DNA from: Plasticicumulans lactativorans
GTDB taxonomy: Bacteria > Pseudomonadota > Gammaproteobacteria > Competibacterales > Competibacteraceae
Length of the DNA: 64,000 nt
NCBI RefSeq assembly: GCF_004341245.1
Contig: NZ_SLWY01000008.1
Location: forward strand, 143,560 to 207,559
Reading direction: 5' to 3'
This document shows, piece after piece, positions 32,596 through 42,403 of the stretch. The position numbers and the translations under genes are program-made. Numbering within the stretch: the first letter of the stretch is position 1; each line of letters opens with the position of its first letter. Below the pieces are notes generated by a model. It had not been told where the DNA came from, made no database searches, and saw only the letters and a list, made by a program, of their open reading frames with translations.

Positions 32596-32782
32596 GCACG
32601 CCGGCAGGTCTCCTGGCTCGCGGGTCGTCGTCGTGCGCCGGCCTTCCCGGTTGCCCAGTGGCTCGCTGGGGCGCTCGACTCGCCGCTCACAGTTGCGGGG
32701 GCAGCTCCGGCTTCGTGGCCGCCGTGGTGGCGAGCCTCACCGGATTCCCTTTTCATCCTCGCGGGGCGAGGAACCGTCGTGG
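32596..32782 (-). ncRNA. Cobalamin (B12) riboswitch in the nrdAB leader
   Basis: On the minus strand, reading 5' to 3', the leader shows the defining conserved blocks of the AdoCbl riboswitch: GGATGAAAAGGGAATCCGGTG (loop AAAAGGGAAT at 32744-32753), CTGCCCCCGCAACTGTGAGCG (32684-32705), CCACTGGGC then CGGGAAGGC, and the B12 box GCCAGGAGACCTGCC (32603-32617) near the 3' end. It starts about where the promoter would initiate. Between it and nrdA, hairpins such as GGGGC...GCCCC (about 32522-32535) could form the expression platform. High B12 should switch off the B12-independent reductase. Confidence 0.93.
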
Positions 32783-32788
32783 CCGCGG

Positions 32789-32818
32789 ACTATAGGGGCG
32801 GTGCGCCGCGGGCGTCAA
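32789..32818 (-). promoter_or_regulatory. Sigma-70 promoter of nrdAB
   Basis: Minus strand: TTGACG at 32818-32813 and TATAGT at 32794-32789, spacer 18 bases. Initiation would fall near 32782, immediately before the riboswitch. The -35 box overlaps the last codons of metE, so metE read-through would also pass through the riboswitch. Confidence 0.75.
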
Positions 32819-35142
32819 ACCTCGATCACTACATTTTGTAGTCGGCTCGCGGCCTGACCACTACCACTGGTATCCGCTTCGGCGAGCGCCTGCCGCACCG
32901 CGCGCGCCGCCGCGACCAGGTTGGCGAGCGCGGCCTCGACCTCGGGCCAGCCGCGGGTCTTCAGGCCGCAGTCGGGGTTGACCCACAGGCGCTCGGGCGG
33001 GATCGCCGCCGCGGCGCGCTCCAGCAGGCGGCGCATCGCCGCCACCGTCGGCACGCGCGGCGAGTGGATGTCGTAGACGCCGGGGCCGATCCCGTTCGGG
33101 TAGTCGAAGGCGCGGAAGGCGTCGAGCAGCTCCATGTCGGAACGCGCGGTCTCGATGGTGATGACGTCGGCGTCGAGCGCGGCGATGGCCGGCAGAATGT
33201 CGCCGAACTCCGAGTAGCACATGTGGGTGTGGATCTGCGTCGTCGGCGCGGCCCCCGCGGCGGCGATGCGGAACGCCCGCACCGCGGCGTCGAGCCAGGC
33301 GGCGCGCGCGGCGGCGGCGAGCGGCAGCCCCTCGCGGAACGCCGGCTCATCGATCTGGACGATGCGGATGCCGGCGCGTTCGAGGTCGGCGACCTCGTCG
33401 CGCAGCGCCAGCGCGAGCTGCGCCATCACCGTGGCAGCGTCCAGGTCCTCGCGGCAGAACGACCATTTCCACAGCGTCACCGGCCCGGTCAGCATGCCCT
33501 TGACCGGGCGCGCGCTGAGCGACTGCGCGTAGGCGCTCCAGCCCACCGTGATCGGCTCCGGGCGCTGCACGTCGCCGTGGATCAGCGGCGGCTTGACGCA
33601 GCGCGAGCCGTAGCTCTGCACCCAGCCGGCCGCGGTGGTGGCGACGCCGCGCAACTGCTCGCCGAAGTACTCGACCATGTCGTTGCGCTCGGGCTCGCCG
33701 TGCACCAGCACGTCGAGGCCCAGCGCCTCCTGGCGGGCGATGACCTCGCGGATCTCCGCACGCATGCGTTCGAGGTAGTCGAGGTGGCCGAGCGCGTGGC
33801 GCTTGAACGCCGCACGCGCGGCGCGCAGCGCCCCGGTCTGCGGGAACGAGCCGATCGTCGTGGTCGGCAGCGGCGGCAGGCCGAGCGCGGCCTGCTGCAG
33901 CGCGCGGCGCTCGGCGTAGGGCGCGCGGCGCTCGGCCGCGGCGGCGTCGAGCGCGGCCACCCGCCGCGCCACCGCGGGGCTGCGCGCATCCGCCAGCGTG
34001 GCGAGGCCGGCGCGCCCGGCACGCGCCGCCGCGAGCTCCGCGGCGACCGCGCTGGCGCCCTCGTCCAGTCCGCGCGCCAGCGTGCGCAGCTCGCCGAGCT
34101 TCTGCACCGCGAAGGCGAGCCCATCGCGCAGCGCCGGTGCCAGGCGGGTCTCGGCGGCGAGGTCCACCGGCACGTGCAGCAGCGAGCACGAGGCCGACAG
34201 CCACAGCCGCTCGCCGAGGCGCGCGTGCAGCGGCGCGAGGCGCTCGAGCAGCGCGGCGAGGTCGGCGCGCCAGACGTTGCGCCCGTCGATCACCCCGGCC
34301 GACAGCACCCGCGACGCCGGCCAGTCGGCGACGAAGGCATCGAGCTGCGCCGGGTCGCGCACCAGGTCGAGGTGCAGGCCGTCGACCGGCAGCGCGGCGA
34401 GCAGTTCGCGCTGCGCCGCGACGCCGCCGAAGTAGGTCGCCAGCAGCCGCCGTGGGCCGACGCCGGCGAGCGCCGCATAGACGTCGCGGCAGGCGGCGTG
34501 CCACTCGGGATCGAGGTCGAGCACGAGCGCCGGCTCGTCGAGCTGCACCCAGTCGACGCCGGCGGCGGCGAGCGCGGCGAGGATGCGCCGGTAGGCCGGC
34601 AGCAGGCGCGGCAGCCAGTCGAGCGAGCGGCCCGCGCCGCGGCGCACCTTGGCCAGGTACAGCAGCGTGACCGGCCCGAGCAGCACCGGCTTGACCGCGT
34701 GGCCCAGCGCCTGCGCCTCGCCGACCCAGCCGAGCAGCTCCGCGGCGCTGCCGGGGAAGTCGAGCTCCGGCGTCAGCTCCGGGACCAGGTAGTGGTAGTT
34801 GGTGTCGAACCACTTGGTCAGCTCCATCGCCGGCTGCGCGGCGCTGCCGCGGGCGCAGGCGAACAGCCCGGCGAGCCCGGCATCGCGGTTCTCGAAGCGC
34901 GTCGGCAGCGCGCCGAGCCAGGCCAGCGTCTGCAGCACGTGGTCGTACCAGGCGAAGTCGCCGACCGTGACCCGGTCGAGCCCGGCGTCGCGCTGTGCCT
35001 GCCACTGCGCGCGGCGCAGGTCGCGGCCGACGGCGTGCAGGCCGGCGGCGTCGAGTTCGCCGCGCCAGTGCGCTTCGAGTGCGAACTTGAGCTCGCGGTG
35101 CGCACCGATGCGGGGGAATCCGGGGACGTGGGTGACGCTCAT
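32815..35142 (-). CDS. metE: Cobalamin-independent methionine synthase
   Basis: 775-residue MetE transferring a methyl group from methyltetrahydropteroyl-triglutamate to homocysteine without B12. N-terminal start [21 protein letters not shown] is typical. C-terminal zinc ligands lie in [12 protein letters not shown] and [11 protein letters not shown]; the catalytic [15 protein letters not shown] is present. The ATG at 35142 gives the family's N-terminus; an upstream in-frame ATG at 35196 would add 18 unrelated residues. Divergent metR suggests homocysteine-dependent activation. It is followed directly by the riboswitch-controlled nrdAB, another B12-independent enzyme. Confidence 0.95.
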   Translation of the reverse strand: MSVTHVPGFPRIGAHRELKFALEAHWRGELDAAGLHAVGRDLRRAQWQAQRDAGLDRVTVGDFAWYDHVLQTLAWLGALPTRFENRDAGLAGLFACARGSAAQPAMELTKWFDTNYHYLVPELTPELDFPGSAAELLGWVGEAQALGHAVKPVLLGPVTLLYLAKVRRGAGRSLDWLPRLLPAYRRILAALAAAGVDWVQLDEPALVLDLDPEWHAACRDVYAALAGVGPRRLLATYFGGVAAQRELLAALPVDGLHLDLVRDPAQLDAFVADWPASRVLSAGVIDGRNVWRADLAALLERLAPLHARLGERLWLSASCSLLHVPVDLAAETRLAPALRDGLAFAVQKLGELRTLARGLDEGASAVAAELAAARAGRAGLATLADARSPAVARRVAALDAAAAERRAPYAERRALQQAALGLPPLPTTTIGSFPQTGALRAARAAFKRHALGHLDYLERMRAEIREVIARQEALGLDVLVHGEPERNDMVEYFGEQLRGVATTAAGWVQSYGSRCVKPPLIHGDVQRPEPITVGWSAYAQSLSARPVKGMLTGPVTLWKWSFCREDLDAATVMAQLALALRDEVADLERAGIRIVQIDEPAFREGLPLAAAARAAWLDAAVRAFRIAAAGAAPTTQIHTHMCYSEFGDILPAIAALDADVITIETARSDMELLDAFRAFDYPNGIGPGVYDIHSPRVPTVAAMRRLLERAAAAIPPERLWVNPDCGLKTRGWPEVEAALANLVAAARAVRQALAEADTSGSGQAASRLQNVVIEV

Positions 35143-35241
35143 CGTGCAGGCCCTGCGGCGTGGGAATAGGGCTTGCGATGATTCGGCGGCGCTCAATATG
35201 ATTCAAATGATGGATTTTTCTGAACAACATGAGGCACATTC
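35143..35241. promoter_or_regulatory. metE-metR divergent promoter region
   Basis: A 99-base spacer with an AT-rich core (35192-35222). A plausible minus-strand metE promoter is TTGAAT (35206-35201) and AATCAT (35183-35178) with a 17-base spacer. MetR should bind here, but I find no exact TGAA-N5-TTCA box; only half-sites TGAA/TTCA are visible (for example ATTCAA at 35201). Confidence 0.45.
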
Positions 35242-36180
35242 ATGGCTTTGTCGCCACTCGAACTCCGCCACCTGCGCATGCTCGCCGCCCTGCGCGAGAC
35301 CGGCAGCGTCTCGCGCGCCGCGCAGATGCTGTGCCTGACGCAGTCGGCGGTGTCGCACCAGCTGCGCGCGCTCGAGGAGCACTACGGCGCGGCGCTGTTC
35401 GAACGCAAGTCCAGCCCGCCGAGCTTCACGCCGGTCGGCAAGCGCCTGCTGCGCCTCGCCGACACCGTCGCCGCCGAGCTGCGCGCCACCGAGGCCGAGA
35501 TCCAGCAGCTGGTCGGCGCCGGCGCCGGGCAGTTGCGGGTGGCGGTGGAGTGCCACACCTGCTTCGACTGGCTGATGCCGGCGATGGACCGCCTGCGCGA
35601 GCACTGGCCCGAGGTCGAGCTCGACCTGGTGTCGGGCTTCCACACCGAGCCGCTGGGGCTGCTGCGCAGCGACCGCGCCGAGCTGGTGATCCTGCACGAG
35701 CGCCCGGCCGACACCGACGTGGCGCTGCACCCGCTGTTCCGCTTCGAGATCCGCGCGCTGCTCGCGCGCGGCCACGCGCTCGCCGCCAGGCCCTGGCTGG
35801 AGCCGGCCGACTTCGCCGCCGAGACGCTGATCACCTACCCGGCGCCGGATGACATGATCGACGTGATCCGCCGCGTGCTGCGCCCCGCCGGGGTGTTCCC
35901 GCGGCGGCGCGACAGCGAGCTGACCGTCGCCATCGTGCAGCTGGTCGCCAGCCGCCGCGGCATCGCCGCGCTGCCCGGCTGGGCGGTGGCGGGCTACGTC
36001 GAGCGCGGCTACGTGGTCGAGCGGCCGATCGGCCCCGAGGGGCTCTTCGGCGAGCTCTACGCCGCCACGCTGCCGGCGGCCGCCACGCTGCCCTACGTGC
36101 AGGACTTCATCACGGTGATCCGCGAGACCAGCTTCCTGACGCTGCCCGGCATCCACCTGCTCGGCGGTGCCGACGGCTGA
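35242..36180 (+). CDS. metR: LysR-type transcriptional activator MetR
   Basis: 312-residue LysR-family regulator. The N-terminal winged helix reads LELRHLRMLAALRETGSVSRAAQMLCLTQSAVSHQLRALEEHYGAALFERKS, matching MetR more closely than other LysR proteins. The effector domain contains GAGAGQLRVAVECHTCFDWLMP, where MetR senses homocysteine. Divergent from metE, the classical arrangement. The ATG at 35242 precedes the HTH by six residues; another ATG 13 bases upstream is in a different frame. It converges on the autotransporter gene. Confidence 0.92.
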   Translation: MALSPLELRHLRMLAALRETGSVSRAAQMLCLTQSAVSHQLRALEEHYGAALFERKSSPPSFTPVGKRLLRLADTVAAELRATEAEIQQLVGAGAGQLRVAVECHTCFDWLMPAMDRLREHWPEVELDLVSGFHTEPLGLLRSDRAELVILHERPADTDVALHPLFRFEIRALLARGHALAARPWLEPADFAAETLITYPAPDDMIDVIRRVLRPAGVFPRRRDSELTVAIVQLVASRRGIAALPGWAVAGYVERGYVVERPIGPEGLFGELYAATLPAAATLPYVQDFITVIRETSFLTLPGIHLLGGADG

Positions 36181-36187
36181 GGCGGGC

Positions 36188-36234
36188 AAAAAGAACGGTG
36201 CGGGCGGAGACTTCCTGCCTTCCGCGCCGCACCG
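36188..36234 (-). terminator. Intrinsic terminator of the autotransporter gene
   Basis: Minus-strand hairpin with arms near CGGTGCGG and CCGCACCG (36234-36196), followed by TTCTTTTT (36195-36188). It lies 17 bases past the stop of the gene at 36251. It may also serve metR as a stem without a T-run. Confidence 0.7.
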
Positions 36235-36250
36235 GTCGGGCTGCCAAAAA

Positions 36251-39200
36251 CTAGAAGCGATAGCCGAAGTTCAGTTCGAAGCCGTTGTCGCCGTCGGCAC
36301 GGGTGAAGGTGACCCCCATGCTGACGTTCTCGCCCACCGCCTTGCCGACGCCGACGCGCGTGGTGACGGCGAAGCCGAGCTTCTGGAAGTTGTCGACGGC
36401 GAGGTCCGAGCCGTAATAGCGGGTGTCGGCCACCCACGCCGACCAGCGCGCGCCGCCGCCGAGCGGCGTGCCTTCGAGCGGGCCGCCGACCCGCAGCGCA
36501 TTGCGCAGCGCGGTCTCGTGCAGGTTGTAACGGGCGTCGAGGTCGACCACGTCGCCACCGACCGAAGTGTAGTAGCCGAGCTGGTTGTCCATGCCGAACT
36601 CGTAGCGCCCGCCCGCGCCGAACTTGGTGCGGTAGTGGCTGGTCAGCGAGGCCGAGGCGAGCGAGCCGATGTGGTTGTAGTCGTCGTCGACCACCGTGCC
36701 CCAGCGCACGATCGGCTTGAGCTGCCAGTCCTCGTTCATCGGGATGCGCACGCCGCCGCCCACCGAGACGCTGTAGTCGCGCCGGTCGACGCCGTGGCCC
36801 TCGGTGGAGATGGTGGTGATCGGCATGTCGAGCAGCGCGGTCCAGCCGTTCGAAAGCTTCCAGCTGTACTGCAGCGGGAACTGCTCGTAGTGCTGGTTGA
36901 AGCCGTTCGACGAGAACTGGCCGTGGATGTAGTCGATGCCGGCGACACCCTGGGCGAAGCCGATCTCGGTGGGGTCGAGCAGGAAGCCCGCCGCCTCGTC
37001 CGACGAGACCATGCGCGCGATCAGGCTGGTCGGGTTGCCGCCGATCAGGTCGACCGGTGACAGTTCGGCGTTCTGGTTCGGCGTCGGGATGCCGAGCTGC
37101 ACCGCGTTGGCGCTGTAGCTCGCGCTCGCGGCGAACAGCGGCAGCGACGAGACGACGTTGCTGAACTCCCCGGTGATGCCCTGGTCGGCGGTCAGCACGG
37201 TGTAGCTGGTGCCGGCCTTGAAGCCGCCGTCGACCGAACTGATCTGCACCGTGCCGCCGTTGATCTGCACCGTGCCGGTGGCGTGCACGAGGTCGGCGTT
37301 GCCGGCGCTGTCGACCTCGACGTGGAACACCGAACCCGACGCGAAGCTCACCGAGCCCACCGTCAGCGTGCCGATCGAGTTGCCGGGGTCGAGCATGCCG
37401 GCGACCGCGATCGCGCCGGGGACGGTGCCGACGCCGCCGAACACGCCGCCGCTGCCGACGCTCACCTGGCCGCCGAGCGTGCCGTTGACCGCCAGGCGGC
37501 CGGCGGTGACCTCGGTGAGCCCGGTGAACGCGCCGCTGTCGCCGCTCAGGCTGAAGGCGCCGTTGCCGCGCTTCTCGAACACGCCGCCGCCGGCGAGCGT
37601 GCCGGCGAAGCTGCCACCGCCGGCCACGTCGAGGACGAACCGCGATTCGCCGCCGATGAGGACGCCGCCGGCGCCGGCGAGCCCGCGCAGCGTCTGCTGG
37701 TTACCGCCGATCTCGACCCCGGCGCCGCTCGCCACGGTGACGCCGGCGCTGTTGGCGAGCACGTCATCACCGGTGAGTACCAGCGTGCCGGCATCGACGG
37801 CCACCGCGCCGCTGTAGCCGCTGCCGTTGCCGCTCAGCGCGAGGATGCCGCCGGCCACCGTCAGCGGCCCGCTGCCGCTGAAGCTGCCGGCGAGCGTCAG
37901 CGCACCGCTGCCGGCCTTGGTCAGCGGCGCACCGTCGAGGCCGTTGAGCGCACCGGAGAACACCGCCGACTCGCCCGGGTCGAGCGTCAGCGCCGCGCTG
38001 TAGTCGAGGCTGCCGGCACCGATGAGATCGTGCAGCGTCTGCCGGGTGCCGCCGGCGAGGACGCTGGCGCCGCTGGCGATGGCGAGCGTGCCGCTGCTGG
38101 CGAGCACGTCGTCGGCGGCGAGCACCAGGCTGCCGGCACTGACGACCACCGTGCCGGTGTAGCCGCTGCCACTGCCAGCCAGCGTCAGCGTGCCACCGGC
38201 CACCGTCAGCGGCCCGCTGCCGCTGAAGCTGCCGGCGAGCGTCAGCGCACCGGCGCCGGTCTTGGTCAGCGCCGCGCCACCGAGGCCGGTCAGCGCCCCG
38301 GAGAAGGTCGTCGTGCCGGCCTGGCCGAGCGTCAGCGCCGCGCTGTAATCGAGGCTGCCGGCACCGCTCAAGTCGTGCAGCGTCTGCCGGGTACCGCCGG
38401 CGAGGACGCTGGCGCCGCTGGCGATGGCGAGCGCGCTGCTGTTGGCGAGCACGTCGTTGCCGGTGAGCACCAGGCTGCCGCTGCTGACGCCGACCGCGCC
38501 GGTATAGCCGCTGCCACTGCCAGCCAGCGTCAGCGTGCCACCGGCCACCGTCAGCGGCCCGCTGCCGCTGAGGCTGCCGGCGAGCGTGAGCGCACCGGCG
38601 CCGGTCTTGGTCAGCGCCGCGCCACCGAGGCCGGTCAGCGCCCCGGAGAAGGTCGTCGTGCCGGCCTGGTCGAGCGTCAGCGCCGCGCTGTAGTCGAGGC
38701 TGCCGGCACCGCTCAGCTCGTGCAGCGTCTGCTGGGTACCGCCGGCGACGATCAGCGCGTCGGCGGCGATCGTCACCGAGGCGAGCGTCGCCAGCGCATC
38801 GTCCGCGCCCAGCGTCAGCTGCCCGCTCGCGACCTGCAGCGGACCGGTGAGCGTGAGCGGGCTGTCGAGGCGCAGCGCACCGATCTCCGTGACCAGGCTG
38901 CCGCTGCCGTTGATCGTGAGGCCGAACGTGCGCTCGCCTTCGGTCTGGCCCTGCAGGATCAGCACGCCGTCGGTGTGCACCGTGCCGGTACCCGAGACGT
39001 CGGCGAGCGTCTGCGTGGTGGTGGTGAGGTCGAGCAGCGCACCGGCGGCGACGCTGACGGCCTGGTTGCCGTCGAGCACGCCGTTCGCCGACGCCGTCAG
39101 TTGCAGCGTGCCGGCTTCGACCGCCAGGGTGTTGAAGCCGGGCAGGCTGCCGGCGAGCGTGAGCTGCGCCGGACCGAGCTTGCCGAGGGTTCCGGCACCG

Positions 39201-42079
39201 CCGCTGATGGCACCGGCGAACACCGTGTCGACGGTGTTCTCGAAGTAGAGATTGGCGCCGTCGACGGTGATGGTGCCGCTGCCGGTGACGTTGGGCAGCG
39301 TCTGCACCGTGCCGTCGGCGGCCAGCGTGGCGCCGCTGGCGATGTCGAGCCCGCCGGCGCTGGCGAGCGCATTGTCGGCGACGAGCGTCAAGGTGCCGCT
39401 CGCCACCGCCACGCTGCCGCTCAGCGTCGCCGGCGTCAGCAGGCTGGCATTCGGCGCCGCGAACACGAACTGCCCCGGGCCGGCCAGCTCGACCGCGAGC
39501 GCGGCGTTGCCGTTGCCGTCGCCGACGAAGGTCAGCTGCCCCGCGCTGCTGACACGCCCGCTGCCGGCGACGCTGCCGAGGGTCTGCGTGGAGGCGGCGA
39601 AGTCGAGCGTCGCGCCGGCGTCGACCTGCGGCGTGAAGCCACTCCCGAGCGACGCGAACACCTCGTCATGCGTCAGTTGCAGCGTGCCGGCGGCAACGCT
39701 GAGGCTGCCGAGCGACAGCGGCAGCGTGCCGCTCAGCGTCAGCATCGCCGCGCCGGTCTTGGTGATCGACAGCGCGGTGTCGTTCAGGTCGCCGCTGAAC
39801 ACGGTGTCGACGCTGTTGTCGAGCGTCAGCGCGGCGTTGAACAGGTCGATCGCGCCGCTGCCGCTCAGGTTGTGCAGCGTCTGCGCGATCGACGGCAGCG
39901 AGCCGGAGTGGATCTCGAGCACCGAGGCGGCGTCGAGCGTGACCGAACCGGCACTGGCGATGGCGTCGGTCGGGTTCAGCGACACGGTGGCGTTGACCAG
40001 CTGCACCGCACCCGTAAAGGTCGCAACGGTGTTGAGGTCGTAGAAGGCATTGCTGAACACCAGCGTGCCGCTGCCGCCGATCACCGGGTCGATCCCGGCG
40101 CCCGACGGCGAGGCGTCCAGCGTCAGCGTGCCGTTGACCAGCACGCTGCCGCCGCCCTGCAGGCCGGCGAGCGTCTGCTGCGCACCGGCGAGGTCGAGCG
40201 TGGCGCCGACCTCGACGAAGGGGGCGAGGTGGGCGGCGAGCACGTCGCTGCCGCTCAGGCGCAGCGTGCCCTGGTCGACTGTGAGCGTGGCCAGCACCGG
40301 CAGCGGCGCGGTCTGGTTCAGCGTCAGGGCGCCGGTGCCGGTCTTGGTCAGGTTGTCGATGCTGCCGCTCAGCGTGCCGTCGAACACCGTGTCGGTGGTG
40401 TTGGCGAGGGTCACGTCGATGACGTCGAAGCTCGCGCTGCCGCCGCCGCTCAGGTTGTTCAGCGTCGCCGTGTCGCCGGAGCTCGCGAGTTCGGCGCCGA
40501 CGTCGATGGTGATGCTCGCGGCCGTGTCGAGCTGGTTGCCGCCCTGCGTGAGCGTGCCGCTCTCGACGGTGACCGGGCCGCTCAGGCCGTAGCTCGCCGC
40601 GGTGAGGTCGACGTCGCCGTTGCGCGTGAGCATCCCGCCGCCGCCGCTCAGCGCGGTGCCGACCGCGATCGGGCCGGCGTTGGCGTCGAACACGATCAGG
40701 CCGCCGGCACCGACGTTGACGCTGCCGCTGCCGGAGAGGCTGCCGAAGGTCTGCTGGGTGGCGCCGAGGTCGAGCGTGGCGCCCGAGGCGACCGTCACCA
40801 CCACGTCGAACTCGGGCGCCTGGAAGCTCGCCGCGCCGGGCAGCGCGTCGTTGCTGCCGAGCACGAGGGTGCCGGCGTTCACCGCGAGGCTGCCGGCGCT
40901 GTAGAGGATGCCGTTCAGCGTCAGGCTGCCGCTGCCCTCCTTCACCAGCGCCGCCTCGCCCGAGCCGAAGTGGTCGCCGCTGAAGCTGGTGTCGGTGTCG
41001 TTGACGAAGGTGAGCGTGGGCGTGCCGAAGGCGAAGACGACGCCGCTGCCGCCGAAGTTGTGGAAGGTCTGGTCGCCGCCGGCGACGTCCAGCGCGCCGC
41101 CGTCGAGGGTCACGCGGCTCGCCGCGGCGATGGCGTCGGCGACGGTGAGCGTCAGCGTGCTGGACTGCACCAGGAGGCCGCCGGTGATCGCGAGCGGCGT
41201 GCCGAGGCTGAGGTCGCGCTGCACCGTGAAGTCGCCGCTGCCGGTCATCGTCGCGGCGAACGCCGGCAACGCCGCGGCGTCGGCGGTGAGCGTCAGCGTG
41301 CCGTCGACGTTCACGGTGCCGGTGCCGAGGATGCCGGCGAGGGTGTGGTTGCCGCTGCCGAGGTCGAGCGTGGCGCCGCTCGCCACCAGCGGGGCGGCGA
41401 AGCTCGGCAGGCTCGCGCCGGCGCCGAGCACCACGCTGCCGAGCGTGACGTTGAGCAGGCCGGTGGCGATGGCGGGGGGCGTGGCACCGCTGCCGCTGAG
41501 GCTGCCGTTCAGGGTCAGCGTGCCGCTGCCGATCTTGGTCAGCACCGCGTCGGGAGCGATGACGATGTTGCCGTCGAAGGTGCTGCCGCTGAGGTTGTCG
41601 AGCACCAGGCCGTTGCCGGTCTCGATCGTGAAGGCGCCGCTGAGCTCGTGCATCGTCACCACGGGGGCGACGTCGGGCACCTCCGGCACCAGGTCGAGGG
41701 TGCCGGCGAACGCCGCCATCGCGCCGGCGCTGATGTCGAACACGCCCGGCCCGGCGAGGGTCAGCGTGCCGGCGCCGCCGACCGGCCCCGAGAACGCGAC
41801 GCTGTGGCCGGCATCGGGTACCGCGAAGGTGCCGCCGGCCGGATTGACGATGGTGATGCGCGAGTAGGTGGTGAAGCCTGGGCTCAGCGCGTTGATCCGC
41901 CCACCCTCGAAGAACACGATGTCGGTGGGTTCGGCGGCGACGTCGGTCTGGTCCGCGGCATCGATCGTCGAGTTGACGATGACGTTGGCGGCAAGCGCCG
42001 GCGCCGCCGCGAACACGCCGAGCAGGCCGAGGCCGCGGCCCGGCGCTACGAGGAAATCGGCCATCTCGACCCTGCGCAT
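36251..42079 (-). CDS. Large autotransporter-like surface protein with beta-helix repeats
   Basis: 1942-residue exported protein. An N-terminal signal segment (GLGLLGVFAAAPALA, cleaved near residue 31) precedes a very long Gly/Ser/Thr/Leu-rich passenger of autotransporter-associated beta-strand repeats (pattern LTKTGxGxLTLxGxxSGSGxLTVxxGTLxL). Residues about 1120-1465 are three near-identical 115-residue units. The last about 270 residues (after SPVDLIGG) form a probable outer-membrane barrel of amphipathic strands ending FELNFGYRF; it is not an obvious match to the classical autotransporter barrel. The ATG at 42079 has a G-rich ribosome site; a TTG one codon earlier is less likely. Probable surface adhesin; ligand unknown. 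It ends in a good terminator. Confidence 0.8.
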   Translation of the reverse strand: MRRVEMADFLVAPGRGLGLLGVFAAAPALAANVIVNSTIDAADQTDVAAEPTDIVFFEGGRINALSPGFTTYSRITIVNPAGGTFAVPDAGHSVAFSGPVGGAGTLTLAGPGVFDISAGAMAAFAGTLDLVPEVPDVAPVVTMHELSGAFTIETGNGLVLDNLSGSTFDGNIVIAPDAVLTKIGSGTLTLNGSLSGSGATPPAIATGLLNVTLGSVVLGAGASLPSFAAPLVASGATLDLGSGNHTLAGILGTGTVNVDGTLTLTADAAALPAFAATMTGSGDFTVQRDLSLGTPLAITGGLLVQSSTLTLTVADAIAAASRVTLDGGALDVAGGDQTFHNFGGSGVVFAFGTPTLTFVNDTDTSFSGDHFGSGEAALVKEGSGSLTLNGILYSAGSLAVNAGTLVLGSNDALPGAASFQAPEFDVVVTVASGATLDLGATQQTFGSLSGSGSVNVGAGGLIVFDANAGPIAVGTALSGGGGMLTRNGDVDLTAASYGLSGPVTVESGTLTQGGNQLDTAASITIDVGAELASSGDTATLNNLSGGGSASFDVIDVTLANTTDTVFDGTLSGSIDNLTKTGTGALTLNQTAPLPVLATLTVDQGTLRLSGSDVLAAHLAPFVEVGATLDLAGAQQTLAGLQGGGSVLVNGTLTLDASPSGAGIDPVIGGSGTLVFSNAFYDLNTVATFTGAVQLVNATVSLNPTDAIASAGSVTLDAASVLEIHSGSLPSIAQTLHNLSGSGAIDLFNAALTLDNSVDTVFSGDLNDTALSITKTGAAMLTLSGTLPLSLGSLSVAAGTLQLTHDEVFASLGSGFTPQVDAGATLDFAASTQTLGSVAGSGRVSSAGQLTFVGDGNGNAALAVELAGPGQFVFAAPNASLLTPATLSGSVAVASGTLTLVADNALASAGGLDIASGATLAADGTVQTLPNVTGSGTITVDGANLYFENTVDTVFAGAISGGAGTLGKLGPAQLTLAGSLPGFNTLAVEAGTLQLTASANGVLDGNQAVSVAAGALLDLTTTTQTLADVSGTGTVHTDGVLILQGQTEGERTFGLTINGSGSLVTEIGALRLDSPLTLTGPLQVASGQLTLGADDALATLASVTIAADALIVAGGTQQTLHELSGAGSLDYSAALTLDQAGTTTFSGALTGLGGAALTKTGAGALTLAGSLSGSGPLTVAGGTLTLAGSGSGYTGAVGVSSGSLVLTGNDVLANSSALAIASGASVLAGGTRQTLHDLSGAGSLDYSAALTLGQAGTTTFSGALTGLGGAALTKTGAGALTLAGSFSGSGPLTVAGGTLTLAGSGSGYTGTVVVSAGSLVLAADDVLASSGTLAIASGASVLAGGTRQTLHDLIGAGSLDYSAALTLDPGESAVFSGALNGLDGAPLTKAGSGALTLAGSFSGSGPLTVAGGILALSGNGSGYSGAVAVDAGTLVLTGDDVLANSAGVTVASGAGVEIGGNQQTLRGLAGAGGVLIGGESRFVLDVAGGGSFAGTLAGGGVFEKRGNGAFSLSGDSGAFTGLTEVTAGRLAVNGTLGGQVSVGSGGVFGGVGTVPGAIAVAGMLDPGNSIGTLTVGSVSFASGSVFHVEVDSAGNADLVHATGTVQINGGTVQISSVDGGFKAGTSYTVLTADQGITGEFSNVVSSLPLFAASASYSANAVQLGIPTPNQNAELSPVDLIGGNPTSLIARMVSSDEAAGFLLDPTEIGFAQGVAGIDYIHGQFSSNGFNQHYEQFPLQYSWKLSNGWTALLDMPITTISTEGHGVDRRDYSVSVGGGVRIPMNEDWQLKPIVRWGTVVDDDYNHIGSLASASLTSHYRTKFGAGGRYEFGMDNQLGYYTSVGGDVVDLDARYNLHETALRNALRVGGPLEGTPLGGGARWSAWVADTRYYGSDLAVDNFQKLGFAVTTRVGVGKAVGENVSMGVTFTRADGDNGFELNFGYRF
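37690..38725 (-). repeat. Three tandem 345-bp units inside the autotransporter gene
   Basis: The same DNA landmarks recur with a period of exactly 345 bases (for example AAGCTGCCGGCGAGCG at 37881, 38226 and, as AGGCTGCCGGCGAGCG, at 38571). Each unit encodes 115 residues including GGTRQTLHDLSGAGSLDYSA. The high DNA identity, especially between the two distal units, implies recent duplication and possible copy-number variation. Confidence 0.85.
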
Positions 42080-42173
42080 CAAGTCCGCCCCCCGAGGTCA
42101 CGAAAAACTGTGACGAACTGTATCAGCGGATTCGCGGCTTGCACGTGAATTGCGCGTGTCCGCAGCCGCCCCG
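42080..42173 (-). promoter_or_regulatory. Autotransporter upstream region
   Basis: About 94 bases between the autotransporter start and the thyA fragment. It contains GTCAC/GTGAC inverted arms (42097-42114) and a weak promoter-like pair on the minus strand (TTCACG and CTGATA). Assignment is tentative. Confidence 0.3.
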
Positions 42174-42403
42174 GACCGCAGCCGGCGCCCGGATCACCGG
42201 GCGATGGCGGTAGTCGGGCAGCCCGATGGGCGCGCGGCGGGAGGCGAAGACGTCGTCGAACGTCGGGTCGAGGTGCATCTGCGGCAGCGGCCGGTCGACC
42301 TGCTGCCGGTGGTCCAGGCAGGGGGCGGTCGGTCCGCATCAGCACCCCCGGCGCGAACGCGCAGGCCTGCACGCGCAGGTTGCGTGGGCAGCGCGTGGTC
42401 AAG
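42174..42403 (-). pseudogene. thyA: Decayed 3' fragment of thyA
   Basis: This interval is a degenerate copy of the 3' third of the intact thyA at 46703-47512, same strand. Translated piecewise it gives CAFAPG (intact CGFAPG), then after frameshift and deletion LDPTFDDVFASRRAPIGLPD (intact [20 protein letters not shown]) and YRHRPVIRAPAAV (intact [13 protein letters not shown]). About 20 bases are deleted, the stop codon is lost, and the frame changes, so it cannot be functional. DNA similarity runs to about 42403, right up to and slightly into the stop codon of the thioredoxin-like gene, placing the junction there. Together with intact thyA it brackets the arsenic genes. Confidence 0.82.

Noticed and set aside
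32459..32599. N-terminal extension of NrdA reading to 32599
   Set aside because: The extension translates riboswitch-adjacent leader; the ATG at 32458 has a good ribosome site and begins the ATP-cone region.
35143..35241. Exact MetR boxes between metE and metR
   Set aside because: Only half-sites are visible; no complete TGAA-N5-TTCA was found, so no operator was called.
37690..38725. CRISPR or intergenic satellite array
   Set aside because: The period is 345 bp, a multiple of three, entirely within a coding frame; no short repeat-spacer pattern.
37283..42148. 1600-codon open frame opposite the autotransporter gene
   Set aside because: Its repeats mirror the repetitive coding strand; the sequence is Arg/Gly/Ala-rich and without recognisable family.
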